A program made the position numbers and the translations under genes. Positions 5,529 through 13,822 of a stretch of DNA of 55,713 bases are shown here, in pieces (the stretch's first letter is position 1; every line of letters starts with the position of its first letter). A model generated the notes under the pieces. The model did not search any database and had not been told where the DNA came from. It worked only from the letters and a program-made list of their open reading frames with translations. Source of the stretch: CAIVAT01 sp037131145 (lineage in GTDB: Bacteria; Bacteroidota; Bacteroidia; Bacteroidales; FEN-979); contig JBAXRP010000005.1 of assembly GCA_037131145.1 (NCBI GenBank), positions 1 to 55,713 of the forward strand, written 5' to 3'.

Positions 5529-8252
5529 ATGAACTCAACTGAAATCCGTCAGACCTTTCTCGATTTTTTCCAGTCCAAACAACATACAATCGTACCCTCG
5601 GCGCCGATGGTTGTTAAAAATGATCCTACACTGATGTTTACCAACGCCGGAATGAACCAGTTCAAGGATATCTTTCTCGGCAATAAAGAAGGGAAATACA
5701 AGCGCGTTGCCGATACTCAGAAATGTCTCAGGGTTTCAGGAAAACATAACGATCTTGAAGAAGTTGGTCATGATACATATCATCACACGATGTTCGAAAT
5801 GCTCGGGAACTGGTCATTTGGGGATTATTTTAAGAAAGAAGCAATTGCCTGGAGCTGGGAACTGCTAACCGAAACCCTTAAAATTGATAAAGGTTGCTTG
5901 TATGTTACTGTTTTTGAGGGCGACGATCAGGAAGGTTTAAAACAGGACAGTGAGGCTTATGAATTCTGGAAGCAGCATATTTCGGAAGACCATATTATAA
6001 TGGGATCAAAAAAAGACAACTTCTGGGAAATGGGCGATACAGGTCCATGCGGACCGTGTTCTGAAATTCATGCCGACATTCGCGCCGAAGCCGAAAAAGT
6101 TAAAATTCCCGGCAAAGACCTTGTCAATAAAGGAGACCCTCATGTTGTTGAAATCTGGAATCTGGTGTTTATCCAGTATAACAGAATGGCAAACGGGCAA
6201 TTGGCTGAGCTCCCTGCAAAACATGTTGATACCGGTATGGGCTTTGAGAGATTGTGCATGGTACTCCAGGGCAAACGATCAAACTACGATACCGATGTTT
6301 TTCAACCGATTATAGGGGAGATTGCCCTGATGGCAGGACGGGAATACGGACAAGAGACAAAAGCCGATATTGCCATGCGCGTTATTGCCGATCATCTGAG
6401 AGCTATTGCATTCGCCATTGCCGACGGACAGTTGCCATCGAATGTGAAGGCAGGTTATGTTATTCGCAGGATTCTCCGCCGCGCAGTCAGGTATGGTTAT
6501 GCTTTCCTTGGATTTAAAGAACCCTTTATCCATGAACTAATTCCGGTATTAGTTGCTCAAATGGGACATGTTTTTCCCGAACTTATAGCACAGAAAAACC
6601 TTGTTACCAATGTAATCAGGGAAGAGGAAGCATCGTTTTTACGAACTCTGGCAACCGGCATACAGCGGTTTAATGCCTATATTGAATATCGAACATCGAA
6701 TGATGAATATCGAATATCGAATGGAGAGATTGATAGTCCTGACCACCGAATAACAGACGAACAATCCCTCGTCCCTCGTCCTTCGTCCCTCGCCCCTCAT
6801 CCTTCGTTCATCGATGGTTCCTTCGCCTTTGAACTCTACGATACCTTTGGTTTCCCAATCGATCTAACAGAACTCATGGCGCGCGAAATCGGCTGGACAG
6901 TTGACATGGAGGGATTTACCAAATGTATGGCAGAACAAAAGGCGCGGTCGAGACAGGATGCCGCCGTTGATACTTCCGACTGGACATTCCTCGTTGAAGA
7001 CGTCGGAATGCCTGAATTTATCGGATATGATTTGCTTCAGGTTGAAAGTATGATTACCCGTTACAGGAAAGTAGTAACCAAAGGTGAAGAATTTTATCAT
7101 ATCGTTCTCGATAAAACCCCATTTTATGCTGAATCAGGCGGACAGGTTGGGGATAAAGGCTGGCTGATAGCGGGAGATGAAAAAATCGCCATAGTTGACA
7201 CTGTCAGGGAAAACGAACTTATCATACATCTCGCAAAATCAATGCCCGCCAATCATTATCAAATATTGACCGCAACAGTTGATAAGGTTAAGCGGACAAA
7301 TACTGCCAATAACCATTCGGCAACCCACCTCGTGCAAACTGCACTGCGCATTGTGTTGGGAACGCATGTTGAGCAAAAAGGATCGCTTGTTGACGAAAAT
7401 CATTTCCGGTTTGACTTTACCCATTTCGCGAAGATGACCGGCGAAGAGATAGCAAAGGTAGAAGCGTTGGTGAATGCAAAAATTCGCGAGAACATTTTTC
7501 TAAAAGAAGAACGCGCTCTTCCCATTGCTCAGGCGAAAGAGATGGGAGCCATGGCTCTTTTCGGAGAGAAATATGGCGACATGGTCAGAGTAATTGTATT
7601 CGATCCTCTGTTTTCAGTGGAACTATGCGGCGGTACCCATGTTCTGGCAACCGGTCAGATCGGATTGTTTAAAATTGTATCTGAAAGCGGTATAGCTGCG
7701 GGCATCCGTCGAATCGAAGGCGTCACTGCCGGTAAAGCTGAAGAATATTGGAATTCACGCGAAAGACTGCTCGATGCGATCAGCGATTTGCTTAAAAACC
7801 CCAGGGAACTGATAAAAGGCGTTACCAAACTGCTAAATGAAAATCTCGAACTTAAACAACAGGTAGCCGAACTGAGTAAGTTAAAATTGCAAGCGCTCAA
7901 AGAGGAGTTTGCATCAAAGGTTCAGCATTATAATGGCGTCAATTTTCTGACAACCAAAGTTGATCTGGACGCAGATACCGTTAAAAGTCTTGCTTATGAG
8001 CTGAATGCCTCAATTCCCGATCTTTTTCTGGTTCTTGCCACTGAGTCCGAAGGTAAAGCGACGCTTACTGTAATGCTATCAGAAAACCTTGTCAATGCGC
8101 GCAAACTCCATGCAGGAAATATCATTCGGGAACTTGCTAAAGAAATTCAAGGCGGCGGAGGCGGGCAGGCTCATATTGCAACAGCAGGCGGTAAGAACCC
8201 CGCCGGTATTGAAGCGGCGCTGAATAAGGCGCGAGGATTTCTGTCATCGTGA
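5529..8252 (+). CDS. alaS: Alanine-tRNA ligase with an in-frame repeat-derived insertion
   Basis: This 907-residue enzyme charges tRNA-Ala and edits mischarged Ser/Gly. The class II core is at the N-terminus (MFTNAGMNQFKDIF; GDTGPCGPCSEIH; DTGMGFERL). The editing domain has the zinc set HSATH (H596, H600) and CGGTH (C700, H704). The C-Ala domain ends with the glycine-rich GGGGGQAHIATAGG near residue 875. Everything needed for activity is present. The oddity is at about residues 386-426, between RTLATGIQRF and FAFELYDTFGF: a Ser/Arg/Pro-rich stretch encoded by two different 7-bp tandem arrays. It makes the protein about 30-35 residues longer than usual. The reading frame is kept, so the gene is probably functional. 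Confidence 0.97.
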   Translation: MNSTEIRQTFLDFFQSKQHTIVPSAPMVVKNDPTLMFTNAGMNQFKDIFLGNKEGKYKRVADTQKCLRVSGKHNDLEEVGHDTYHHTMFEMLGNWSFGDYFKKEAIAWSWELLTETLKIDKGCLYVTVFEGDDQEGLKQDSEAYEFWKQHISEDHIIMGSKKDNFWEMGDTGPCGPCSEIHADIRAEAEKVKIPGKDLVNKGDPHVVEIWNLVFIQYNRMANGQLAELPAKHVDTGMGFERLCMVLQGKRSNYDTDVFQPIIGEIALMAGREYGQETKADIAMRVIADHLRAIAFAIADGQLPSNVKAGYVIRRILRRAVRYGYAFLGFKEPFIHELIPVLVAQMGHVFPELIAQKNLVTNVIREEEASFLRTLATGIQRFNAYIEYRTSNDEYRISNGEIDSPDHRITDEQSLVPRPSSLAPHPSFIDGSFAFELYDTFGFPIDLTELMAREIGWTVDMEGFTKCMAEQKARSRQDAAVDTSDWTFLVEDVGMPEFIGYDLLQVESMITRYRKVVTKGEEFYHIVLDKTPFYAESGGQVGDKGWLIAGDEKIAIVDTVRENELIIHLAKSMPANHYQILTATVDKVKRTNTANNHSATHLVQTALRIVLGTHVEQKGSLVDENHFRFDFTHFAKMTGEEIAKVEALVNAKIRENIFLKEERALPIAQAKEMGAMALFGEKYGDMVRVIVFDPLFSVELCGGTHVLATGQIGLFKIVSESGIAAGIRRIEGVTAGKAEEYWNSRERLLDAISDLLKNPRELIKGVTKLLNENLELKQQVAELSKLKLQALKEEFASKVQHYNGVNFLTTKVDLDADTVKSLAYELNASIPDLFLVLATESEGKATLTVMLSENLVNARKLHAGNIIRELAKEIQGGGGGQAHIATAGGKNPAGIEAALNKARGFLSS
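6685..6726. repeat. In-frame heptamer array 1 inside alaS
   Basis: Six consecutive 7-bp units of the AATATCG type (with variants AACATCG, AATGATG, AATGGAG) span exactly 42 bp, or 14 codons, so the reading frame is unchanged. Confidence 0.85.
6766..6807. repeat. In-frame heptamer array 2 inside alaS
   Basis: Six consecutive units of CCCTCGT/CCTTCGT type span 42 bp and encode the Pro/Ser-rich part of the insertion. The unit is the reverse complement of the ACGAGGG/ACGAAGG unit in the intergenic array at 11053-11144, so the same repeat family occurs inside a gene and between genes. Confidence 0.88.
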
Positions 8253-8418
8253 ACGCTGAAATTTGAGGCTTGGGATTTTTAAATGCGCAGTTTTATCCAG
8301 TGATAAGTATAAATTGACCACAAATTACCCAAATATTACAGTTATTCACAGTGTCTGAAAAATCCGCGCTAATATATTTAATCTGTGCCATGTGTTTGCA
8401 ATTTCGAAGCAAGCTCTT

Positions 8419-9654
8419 TTATTCGTTTCGAACCATCGTAGTATCAATCTTCCTGATATTGTAAACCGGGTAAACCGCTGCCAGAAGACCGATAATCATC
8501 ACAGTAAAAAAGACGGTGAAAAAGTCGGCGGCTTTCATCAAAACCGGGTAAGCGCTGACAACAAAACTGCTATCTTCGGCGCCGAGACGAACAAATCCGT
8601 ACCGAATTTGTAACCAGCAGATAACAGCTCCCACCAGTAGTCCTGAAATTGCGCCGATAAAAGAGATTAAGGTTCCTTCCATAAGAAAAATTCTCTGAAT
8701 TAGCCGCTGGTCGGCGCCAATACTTCGTAAAACAGCGATATCTGTCTTTTTATCGAGAATCAGCATCGAAAGGGTTCCGATAACATTAAATGTTGCAATA
8801 ATAAGGATCAGAGTTAATATCATGAAAATGTACCTCTTTTCCGAAATCATGATCTGATATAAAATCTCCTGTTGCTGAAAACGGTTTTTCACAATGAAAT
8901 TGCCGCCAACTGCATCTTCAATCTGTCTCTGAATAGTTGGTAAAGCGGCTATATTTCCAACAGCGACTTCAACCGAAGTGCGCTCATGTTCATATCCTGT
9001 AAGTTTACTTGCGAAACGCAGAGGGAGCAAGGCGTATTTAATATCAAATTCATATTGTACCTGAAAAACACCAGAAGGAAAAATGATTTCGCTGTTAAAT
9101 GCCTGCTCAAACGCCCCTGCGAAAGAGGCATCGCGACGCGGAACAAAAATCGTTATGGGATTGAGATAATCGCGAAGGTTGATTCCAAGCGTAGCTGCAA
9201 CGCCATAGCCGGGAATGGTAAAATCTTTATCGCCTTCCTGAAGTGAAAAATCTCCTTCTGCCATCATTGTGTCAAGTCCGGTCATGCGAGTATATTCTTC
9301 ACCTACCCCTTTAATAGTTACAATGCTTTGATTGTCTTTATATTTCATCAAAGCTTCTGCTTCGATCACCTCAGCAATGTGCAAAACCCCGGGAATCAGT
9401 TTAATTTTTGCGACAGGAAAACTGTTGATGTTAAAAGTTTTCCCATGCCGTGGCGTGATTTGAATGGCAGAGTTAAAGGAACTGAAGAGCGAAACAACCA
9501 GATTATCAAATCCATTGAATACAGATAAAACGATTATCAGCGCCATGGTTCCAATAGCGACGCCAACAATTGAAATAGATGAAATGATGTTAATAATGTT
9601 GTGCGATTTCTTTGAAATCAGGTAGCGGCGGGCTATGTAAAATGGGAGGTTCAA
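8419..9654 (-). CDS. LolC/LolE-type lipoprotein-releasing ABC permease
   Basis: This 411-residue inner-membrane permease belongs to the FtsX/MacB superfamily. It resembles LolC/E, which extracts lipoproteins from the inner membrane for delivery to the outer membrane. The N-terminus (FYIARRYLISKKSHNIINII) and first helix (about 20-45) are typical of the Lol branch. A periplasmic domain follows, then three C-terminal helices with the FtsX pattern DIAVLRSIGADQRLIQRIFL. The start appears to be TTG at 9654: an in-frame TGA lies two codons upstream, and homologues start at this same MNLPF-like position. The TTG is part of a TTGAACC tandem array. The ABC ATPase partner is not adjacent. Confidence 0.88.
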   Translation of the reverse strand: MNLPFYIARRYLISKKSHNIINIISSISIVGVAIGTMALIIVLSVFNGFDNLVVSLFSSFNSAIQITPRHGKTFNINSFPVAKIKLIPGVLHIAEVIEAEALMKYKDNQSIVTIKGVGEEYTRMTGLDTMMAEGDFSLQEGDKDFTIPGYGVAATLGINLRDYLNPITIFVPRRDASFAGAFEQAFNSEIIFPSGVFQVQYEFDIKYALLPLRFASKLTGYEHERTSVEVAVGNIAALPTIQRQIEDAVGGNFIVKNRFQQQEILYQIMISEKRYIFMILTLILIIATFNVIGTLSMLILDKKTDIAVLRSIGADQRLIQRIFLMEGTLISFIGAISGLLVGAVICWLQIRYGFVRLGAEDSSFVVSAYPVLMKAADFFTVFFTVMIIGLLAAVYPVYNIRKIDTTMVRNE

Positions 9655-9671
9655 GGTTCAAGGTTCAAGGG
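9648..9671. repeat. GGTTCAA heptamer array over a start codon
   Basis: Just over three perfect 7-bp units (9648-9668 plus GGG). Read on the minus strand as TTGAACC, the array supplies the TTG start codon (9654-9652) of the LolC/E-type permease. Confidence 0.88.
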
Positions 9672-9724
9672 TTCGCTTTTCGCCCCTCCCTTTTTTTTCG
9701 AGAAGAGCCGTTGGGGTACTGGAT

Positions 9725-10549
9725 TTACTTCCACGCTTTTACGATAAGCCCGGTTCCTGTTTTATGATTTATATTTGTATCAAGCCAGTTACATAGAAAT
9801 GCGACGGGGAAAGTTATCAGGTAATAAAATGGCAGAAAAATAAAAAATATTTTCGATGCTCCAAGTAACAGAATCGGATATTTCATTGAAAGATTCCAGG
9901 CAATTTTTCCGGGAGCGCCATAAGAATACTTTGCCTCTGTTTTTCGAAAACCGGCTTGTTTAAGTTTCAATTGTATATCATTCATGTTGTACCCATCGCG
10001 AACATGTTCATCAATAAACGATCCTTTCACATTGTGATCATGCACATCGGAACCACCCTGGTCCGACGGCGTTGAAATTAGTAACATCCCACTTTGAGTC
10101 AGGCAATCGTAAAAATTCCGAAAAACCAGTTCATCTTCTGCAATGTGCTCCATCACATCAACAGATAAAACCAAATCAAACCTGTCGGGTTTTGAAAAAC
10201 ATGTAAGGTCTGCATTTTCAAACAGAACATTTTTCCTGTTGATGCGGGTAAAAAACTTGTTACAGTCTTCTATCTGTTCATCCTTAACGTCAACAGCGTC
10301 AACAAACCATTGCCTATTCAAATTGGAAAGGAAATAGGTGTATTGCCCGAATCCTGAACCGGCGTCAAGAATGTACCTCGTTTTACCGGGGTTAACTTTT
10401 CCAATCTCAGAAGCCCACAGCCTGATCTCCTTTCGGATGTGCCATGATCGTAATAGTAATAAATCCAGTAATTTATAAAATAATATCCTGAGAAACGGGG
10501 TTTTATTGAAAACCTTACCTAAAGATTTTTTTATCGGATCATACTGCAT
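9725..10549 (-). CDS. Class I SAM-dependent methyltransferase
   Basis: This 274-residue protein has the Rossmann-fold motif I LDAGSGFGQY (about residues 61-70), an acidic end of strand 2 (VDAVDVKD) and motif IV-like LVLSVDVMEHI, as in the Methyltransf_11/23 families. The C-terminal 50 residues are strongly hydrophobic (about 222-258), suggesting membrane association, as in methyltransferases acting on lipid-linked glycans or quinones. The substrate cannot be told from sequence. It has an ATG start and no close operon partner; a heptamer array lies just upstream. Confidence 0.85.
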   Translation of the reverse strand: MQYDPIKKSLGKVFNKTPFLRILFYKLLDLLLLRSWHIRKEIRLWASEIGKVNPGKTRYILDAGSGFGQYTYFLSNLNRQWFVDAVDVKDEQIEDCNKFFTRINRKNVLFENADLTCFSKPDRFDLVLSVDVMEHIAEDELVFRNFYDCLTQSGMLLISTPSDQGGSDVHDHNVKGSFIDEHVRDGYNMNDIQLKLKQAGFRKTEAKYSYGAPGKIAWNLSMKYPILLLGASKIFFIFLPFYYLITFPVAFLCNWLDTNINHKTGTGLIVKAWK

Positions 10550-10579
10550 GAAGGAAAGTTAAAAATATAAAATTGATTT

Positions 10580-10658
10580 GGAACCTGAAACCTGGAACCT
10601 GAAACCTGAAACCTGAAACCTGAAACCTGAAACCTGAAACCTGAAACCTGGAACCTGG
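10580..10658. repeat. Heptamer array, unit CCTGAAA / CCTGGAA
   Basis: About eleven consecutive 7-bp units fill most of the space between rbfA and the methyltransferase gene. Some units differ by A to G at one position. It contains no other feature. Confidence 0.93.
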
Positions 10659-10676
10659 GATTCATTTTTCCCCATT

Positions 10677-11012
10677 TCATTTCAACAACTGATCAATATT
10701 TTCGATATAATCCAGCGAATCGTCCAGAAAAAAATGAAGTTCCGGCATTACCCGCAATTGCTGATGAACCAGTTGAACAAGATGATGACGGATTTCACGA
10801 CCATGTCGCCTGATTTTATCCAGCAAAGCCTGTTTGTCGGTAGTAATGAAAAGGCTAAGATAAACTTTGGCAATGGCGAGATCTTTGCTAACCTGCACCT
10901 TGGTAACTGTGATAAGGGCGCCGTCAAAAAGGTTGCGGCTTTCCTGCTGAAAAATTATCCCCAAATCCTTTTGGATCAGTCGGGAGATTTTTTGCTGACG
11001 AGTTGATTCCAT
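10677..11012 (-). CDS. rbfA: Ribosome-binding factor A
   Basis: This 111-residue RbfA is a KH-like protein that binds the 30S subunit during 16S 5' end maturation and cold adaptation. The family pattern is clear: STRQQKISRLIQKDLGIIF at the N-terminus, VTKVQVSKDLAIAKVYLS in the middle and a C-terminal PELHFFLDDSLDYIENI. I chose ATG 11012 rather than the upstream ATG at 11027. The five extra residues are encoded by the TACCTTTG promoter box, and homologues begin with MESTRQ-like sequence. With that box the transcript would have almost no leader. The gene stands alone, flanked by heptamer arrays on both sides. Confidence 0.94.
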   Translation of the reverse strand: MESTRQQKISRLIQKDLGIIFQQESRNLFDGALITVTKVQVSKDLAIAKVYLSLFITTDKQALLDKIRRHGREIRHHLVQLVHQQLRVMPELHFFLDDSLDYIENIDQLLK

Positions 11013-11016
11013 GTAG

Positions 11017-11024
11017 CAAAGGTA
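11017..11024 (-). promoter_or_regulatory. -7 box (TACCTTTG) of rbfA, nearly leaderless
   Basis: TACCTTTG on the minus strand ends only four bases before the rbfA ATG (11012-11010). If used, transcription would start at or very near the start codon. Confidence 0.55.
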
Positions 11025-11052
11025 CATTATTTTTGCAGAAGTGGGAAACGGT

Positions 11053-11144
11053 GGGACGAGGGACCTAGGACGAAGGACGAAGGACGAGGGACGAAGGACG
11101 AGGGACGAGGGACGAGGGACGAAGGACGAGGGACGAGGGACGAA
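11053..11144. repeat. Heptamer array, unit GGGACGA / GGACGAA
   Basis: About thirteen consecutive 7-bp units, with GGGACGA and AGGACGA versions mixed and one deviant unit (CCTAGGA region). It lies between rbfA and the Rh-type transporter, just upstream of the latter's promoter. The complementary unit appears inside alaS. Confidence 0.93.
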
Positions 11145-11158
11145 AAGGGTTCTTTATT

Positions 11159-11190
11159 TTTGCATGGTGAAATAAATAACAATACTTTTG
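11159..11190 (+). promoter_or_regulatory. Promoter of the Rh-type ammonium transporter
   Basis: TTTG (11159-11162), a 20-bp spacer and TACTTTTG (11183-11190) are a full match to the Bacteroidota promoter TTTG-N17-23-TAnnTTTG. The ATG follows 39 bp downstream. An alternative -7 box, TATTTTTG, overlaps the -33 element at 11155-11162. Confidence 0.7.
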
Positions 11191-11229
11191 CGGTTTTTTG
11201 GAAAAATGAACTCCTAAATATATTATACT

Positions 11230-12399
11230 ATGAAATTACAAAAAATGTTTTTCCTGATGGCACTTCTGGCGATGGTCGCCGGGACGCCAATTCTCGCTTC
11301 AGCCGCAGAAACTGTGGTTGACAACCTTCCCGCCGCCGTTAGCGACGATCAGCATTATAACCGCGCAATTCATATCATGGCAATGCTGCTGATCGGTTTT
11401 GGTTTTTTAATGGTCTTTGTAAGAAAATATGGACGTTCCGCTTTAACGGCGACATTTCTGCTGGTCAGTACTTCCTTGCCGTTGTACATGCTGATGAATA
11501 GCGTTGGAGCCGGCGATGAGGACGGGGAGATAAAGCGGCTGATCCTTGCAGAATTTGGCGCAGCAAGCTTGCTTATTGCCGCAGGCGCCGTTCTCGGCAG
11601 ACTGAAAATGCACCAATATATTATACTTGGACTTCTCTTTATACCCTTCTACGTTTTCAATGAATGGATTGTACTGAATGGAGGACTTGGACTTTTAAAA
11701 GCAGGATCGGTGGTTGACACGGGTGGATCCATAGTGATACATGCCTTTGGCGCGATTTTCGGGCTGGGTGTTGCCATCACGATGACTACGAGACAGGAAT
11801 TTGAACAGACCATTGAAACTGACGCCACAAGCGATCGTTATTCCATGTTGGGCAGCATGGCCCTGTGGATTTTCTGGCCAAGTTTCTGCGCCGCGCTTGT
11901 ACCTCCCGCTCTAATGCCTCACACTATTGTAAATGTGATTCTGGCGCTTTGTGGTTCGACAATAATCACATATATTGCATCTGTTTCGATCAGAAAAAAG
12001 ATCTCCATTGCCGATATCGCTAATGCTGCCCTTGCCGGTGGAGTCGCAATCGGTTCAACCTGCGCCCATGCAAGCCACACAACGGCAGTGATTATCGGTA
12101 TGATGGCTGGTGGATTGTCAACCTTTGGATTTGCAGTAATCCAATCGAAACAACAGAAACTGATGAAACTCATTGATACCTGCGGAGTTACCAACCTTCA
12201 CGGACTTCCAGGCTTAATGGGCGGCTTTGCGGCTTTGTTTGTAATCAAAGGTTTGCAGATGGAAAACCAACTTTTTGGGATAGTCATCACCATCATTGTT
12301 GCATTTCTTGCCGGGCTGGTCACAGGTAAAATACTCGTTTTGTTTGGGAGAAAAGTGGAGGCTTACAATGATGCTGAAGAATTTCTTGATGCAGAGTGA
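11230..12399 (+). CDS. Rh-type ammonium/ammonia transporter
   Basis: This 389-residue channel of the Amt/Mep/Rh superfamily is closer to the Rhesus branch than to bacterial AmtB. It has a signal-like N-terminus (about 1-25), then Rh signatures: HIMAMLLIGFGFLMVFVRKYG, DTGGSIVIHAFGAIFGLG, MLGSMALWIFWPSF, NAALAGGVAIG and DTCGVTNLHGLPGLMGG. The pore residues expected in the family, an Asp (D163) and the twin histidines (H171, H324), are present. About eleven helices fit the length. It should conduct NH3 across the inner membrane. No glnK gene is adjacent, unlike amtB loci, which also fits the Rh branch. It abuts the convergent outer-membrane gene with no gap. Confidence 0.87.
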   Translation: MKLQKMFFLMALLAMVAGTPILASAAETVVDNLPAAVSDDQHYNRAIHIMAMLLIGFGFLMVFVRKYGRSALTATFLLVSTSLPLYMLMNSVGAGDEDGEIKRLILAEFGAASLLIAAGAVLGRLKMHQYIILGLLFIPFYVFNEWIVLNGGLGLLKAGSVVDTGGSIVIHAFGAIFGLGVAITMTTRQEFEQTIETDATSDRYSMLGSMALWIFWPSFCAALVPPALMPHTIVNVILALCGSTIITYIASVSIRKKISIADIANAALAGGVAIGSTCAHASHTTAVIIGMMAGGLSTFGFAVIQSKQQKLMKLIDTCGVTNLHGLPGLMGGFAALFVIKGLQMENQLFGIVITIIVAFLAGLVTGKILVLFGRKVEAYNDAEEFLDAE

Positions 12400-13401
12400 T
12401 TATTTCACAATTGCAGGATCAATCTTTGGCTGCTTCCCGCCGAGGTAGAAATCACGAGTGAGGCTAACCGCGAAGGAATATTGCGGGGTCATCTGTTTCC
12501 CATTATAATACTTGTAAACCGGAATGTCGCAAAGAACGGTAAGGTTCCATTTTCCAGCAATGCTGTAACTAAGTTGCGGTGAAACGGTAACTATCTGAAA
12601 TCCCGAATTTATCACCATGTCGCCGCCATCATTATTGGGATTTGCGAAATCCTGATCGTTGGTTTTCCATTCGTTACGAACCTGGATAATGCCGAAAAAA
12701 TATTTCACGATTTTCTTTGAAACGAAAACAGAGTTAAGCAGGATGTTACCGTATTTATAGTCGGTTCTGTCGCGGAAATTATAATCATAACGGTTGATGG
12801 AAAAGAGCCTTAGTGTAATCGCAGAAAATCCCTTATTCAGGAATAGCATTGCCGAGGCGCCGAATGCATTGGTGGATGGTTGAACGTCGCGGTTGAGCTG
12901 AACCCCGTCAATCACCTGAGGTTTGGCGCTAAAAGGGTAGCGAAATCCAGCTCCGGCAGTGATCTCAACCTGTGAAGCCGGTTTGATGAAAGCGCCGTAT
13001 TTTACTGTCACGCTTCCATTCGACAAGCCATAACCTTTGGTTTGGGGAACTTTTGGATTTATGTAGTTCTGGGTCTTGTCGAAATAATACCCTGCGTCGG
13101 TTTCTATGGTAAGGCGTTTCGTAATGCCATAAGCAATTGCGATACCTGAAAAATTGTAGCTTGAGTTTGACAACTGAACTGTTTCATTCGTCTTCTGCGA
13201 ACCTTCGTAATAGGTGTTGGAATTGCTATGACGGTAATAGGCTATGGCGCGTAAGTAGTTTTTCCCAAGCACACCTACATAAACTGACGCTCCTACCGGG
13301 CTTCCGGTTGAACAGCACTGTGAAAAAGAGAATCTTGGGAAAGATAAACTTATCGCGAAAAAAAACAGCAGCGCCCGGCTAATTATGCGACCTGATAACA
13401 A
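12400..13401 (-). CDS. Putative outer-membrane beta-barrel protein of unknown function
   Basis: This 333-residue protein has a signal peptide (about 1-27, ending FSFSQ) followed by an unusual vicinal cysteine motif, CCSTGSPVG. The remainder alternates short hydrophobic and polar strands with aromatic ends (such as RAIAYYRHSNSNTYY and TVSPQLSYSIAGKWNL) and is probably a beta-barrel of about 12-14 strands. I recognise no specific family. No ATG is available: the frame opens at a TAA 12 codons upstream, and TTG at 13401 is the best start. It lies within the 3' end of the lipoprotein gene (23-bp overlap), which suggests translational coupling. The CC motif might bind a metal, but this is speculative. 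Confidence 0.65.
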   Translation of the reverse strand: MLSGRIISRALLFFFAISLSFPRFSFSQCCSTGSPVGASVYVGVLGKNYLRAIAYYRHSNSNTYYEGSQKTNETVQLSNSSYNFSGIAIAYGITKRLTIETDAGYYFDKTQNYINPKVPQTKGYGLSNGSVTVKYGAFIKPASQVEITAGAGFRYPFSAKPQVIDGVQLNRDVQPSTNAFGASAMLFLNKGFSAITLRLFSINRYDYNFRDRTDYKYGNILLNSVFVSKKIVKYFFGIIQVRNEWKTNDQDFANPNNDGGDMVINSGFQIVTVSPQLSYSIAGKWNLTVLCDIPVYKYYNGKQMTPQYSFAVSLTRDFYLGGKQPKIDPAIVK

Positions 13402-13720
13402 TTTGTTTCGTTTCAGAGTTATTGTTCTGGTCGGTTACCTCACAGGTAATTGTAAATTTTGCTTCGTGACAAACAGTCCATTGAACCTGAGCGCCACTGC
13501 CAATAAATGTGCCATAAGTTGCCGACCATTTGTATGTAATGCCGTCGCCATTGGCGTTGGCGGTAATGGTTGTAATGTCGTTCACTTTAATAACCGTATC
13601 AGCGGCGGCAAGGCTGTTGAAGGTAAGAACTGTTTCAGATGGAGCAGACTCCTTTTTGCTACAGGCGGCGCCGCCAAGGAAAACCGAAATCAGGCATAGA
13701 ATTGAAAGTATCTTTTTCAT
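13379..13720 (-). CDS. Small lipoprotein with an Ig/PKD-like fold
   Basis: This 113-residue protein has a type II signal peptide whose lipobox is GGAAC (Cys20), so it is a lipoprotein. The mature part has a PKD-like pattern: a strand with ITANANGDGITYKWSATYGT, then FTITCEVTDQNNNSETKQIVI. There is no enzymatic motif. It sits upstream of and overlaps the barrel gene by 23 bp. The two are therefore almost certainly one transcription unit and may form a surface complex. A TATCTTTG box lies 16 bp before the ATG. Confidence 0.72.
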   Translation of the reverse strand: MKKILSILCLISVFLGGAACSKKESAPSETVLTFNSLAAADTVIKVNDITTITANANGDGITYKWSATYGTFIGSGAQVQWTVCHEAKFTITCEVTDQNNNSETKQIVIRSHN

Positions 13721-13736
13721 GTTCCGTAATTTTCAA

Positions 13737-13744
13737 CAAAGATA
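13737..13744 (-). promoter_or_regulatory. -7 box (TATCTTTG) for the lipoprotein-barrel pair
   Basis: A minus-strand TAnnTTTG match ends 16 bases before the lipoprotein ATG at 13720. No clear -33 element was seen. Confidence 0.5.
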
Positions 13745-13809
13745 ACTATTTACATTTGTAATTATGTTGTGATTTTATGAACTCCCTGAAAAAATTCGCC
13801 ATATTCTTC

Positions 13810-13817
13810 TATATTTG
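13810..13817 (+). promoter_or_regulatory. -7 box (TATATTTG) of the MsbA-type gene, nearly leaderless
   Basis: TATATTTG ends five bases before the ATG at 13823, the same near-leaderless geometry as at rbfA. A second match, TACATTTG, lies at 13751-13758 and would give an ordinary leader. Confidence 0.5.
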
Positions 13818-13822
13818 CACCA

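Noticed and set aside
6660..6830. Possible frameshift or assembly error in alaS
   Set aside because: The frame is open throughout, both arrays are exactly 42 bp and conserved sequence resumes in frame, so it reads as a true insertion, though long reads would settle it.
10580..11144. CRISPR-like appearance of the two long repeat arrays around rbfA
   Set aside because: Units are 7 bp and directly adjacent with no spacers, and no cas genes are present.
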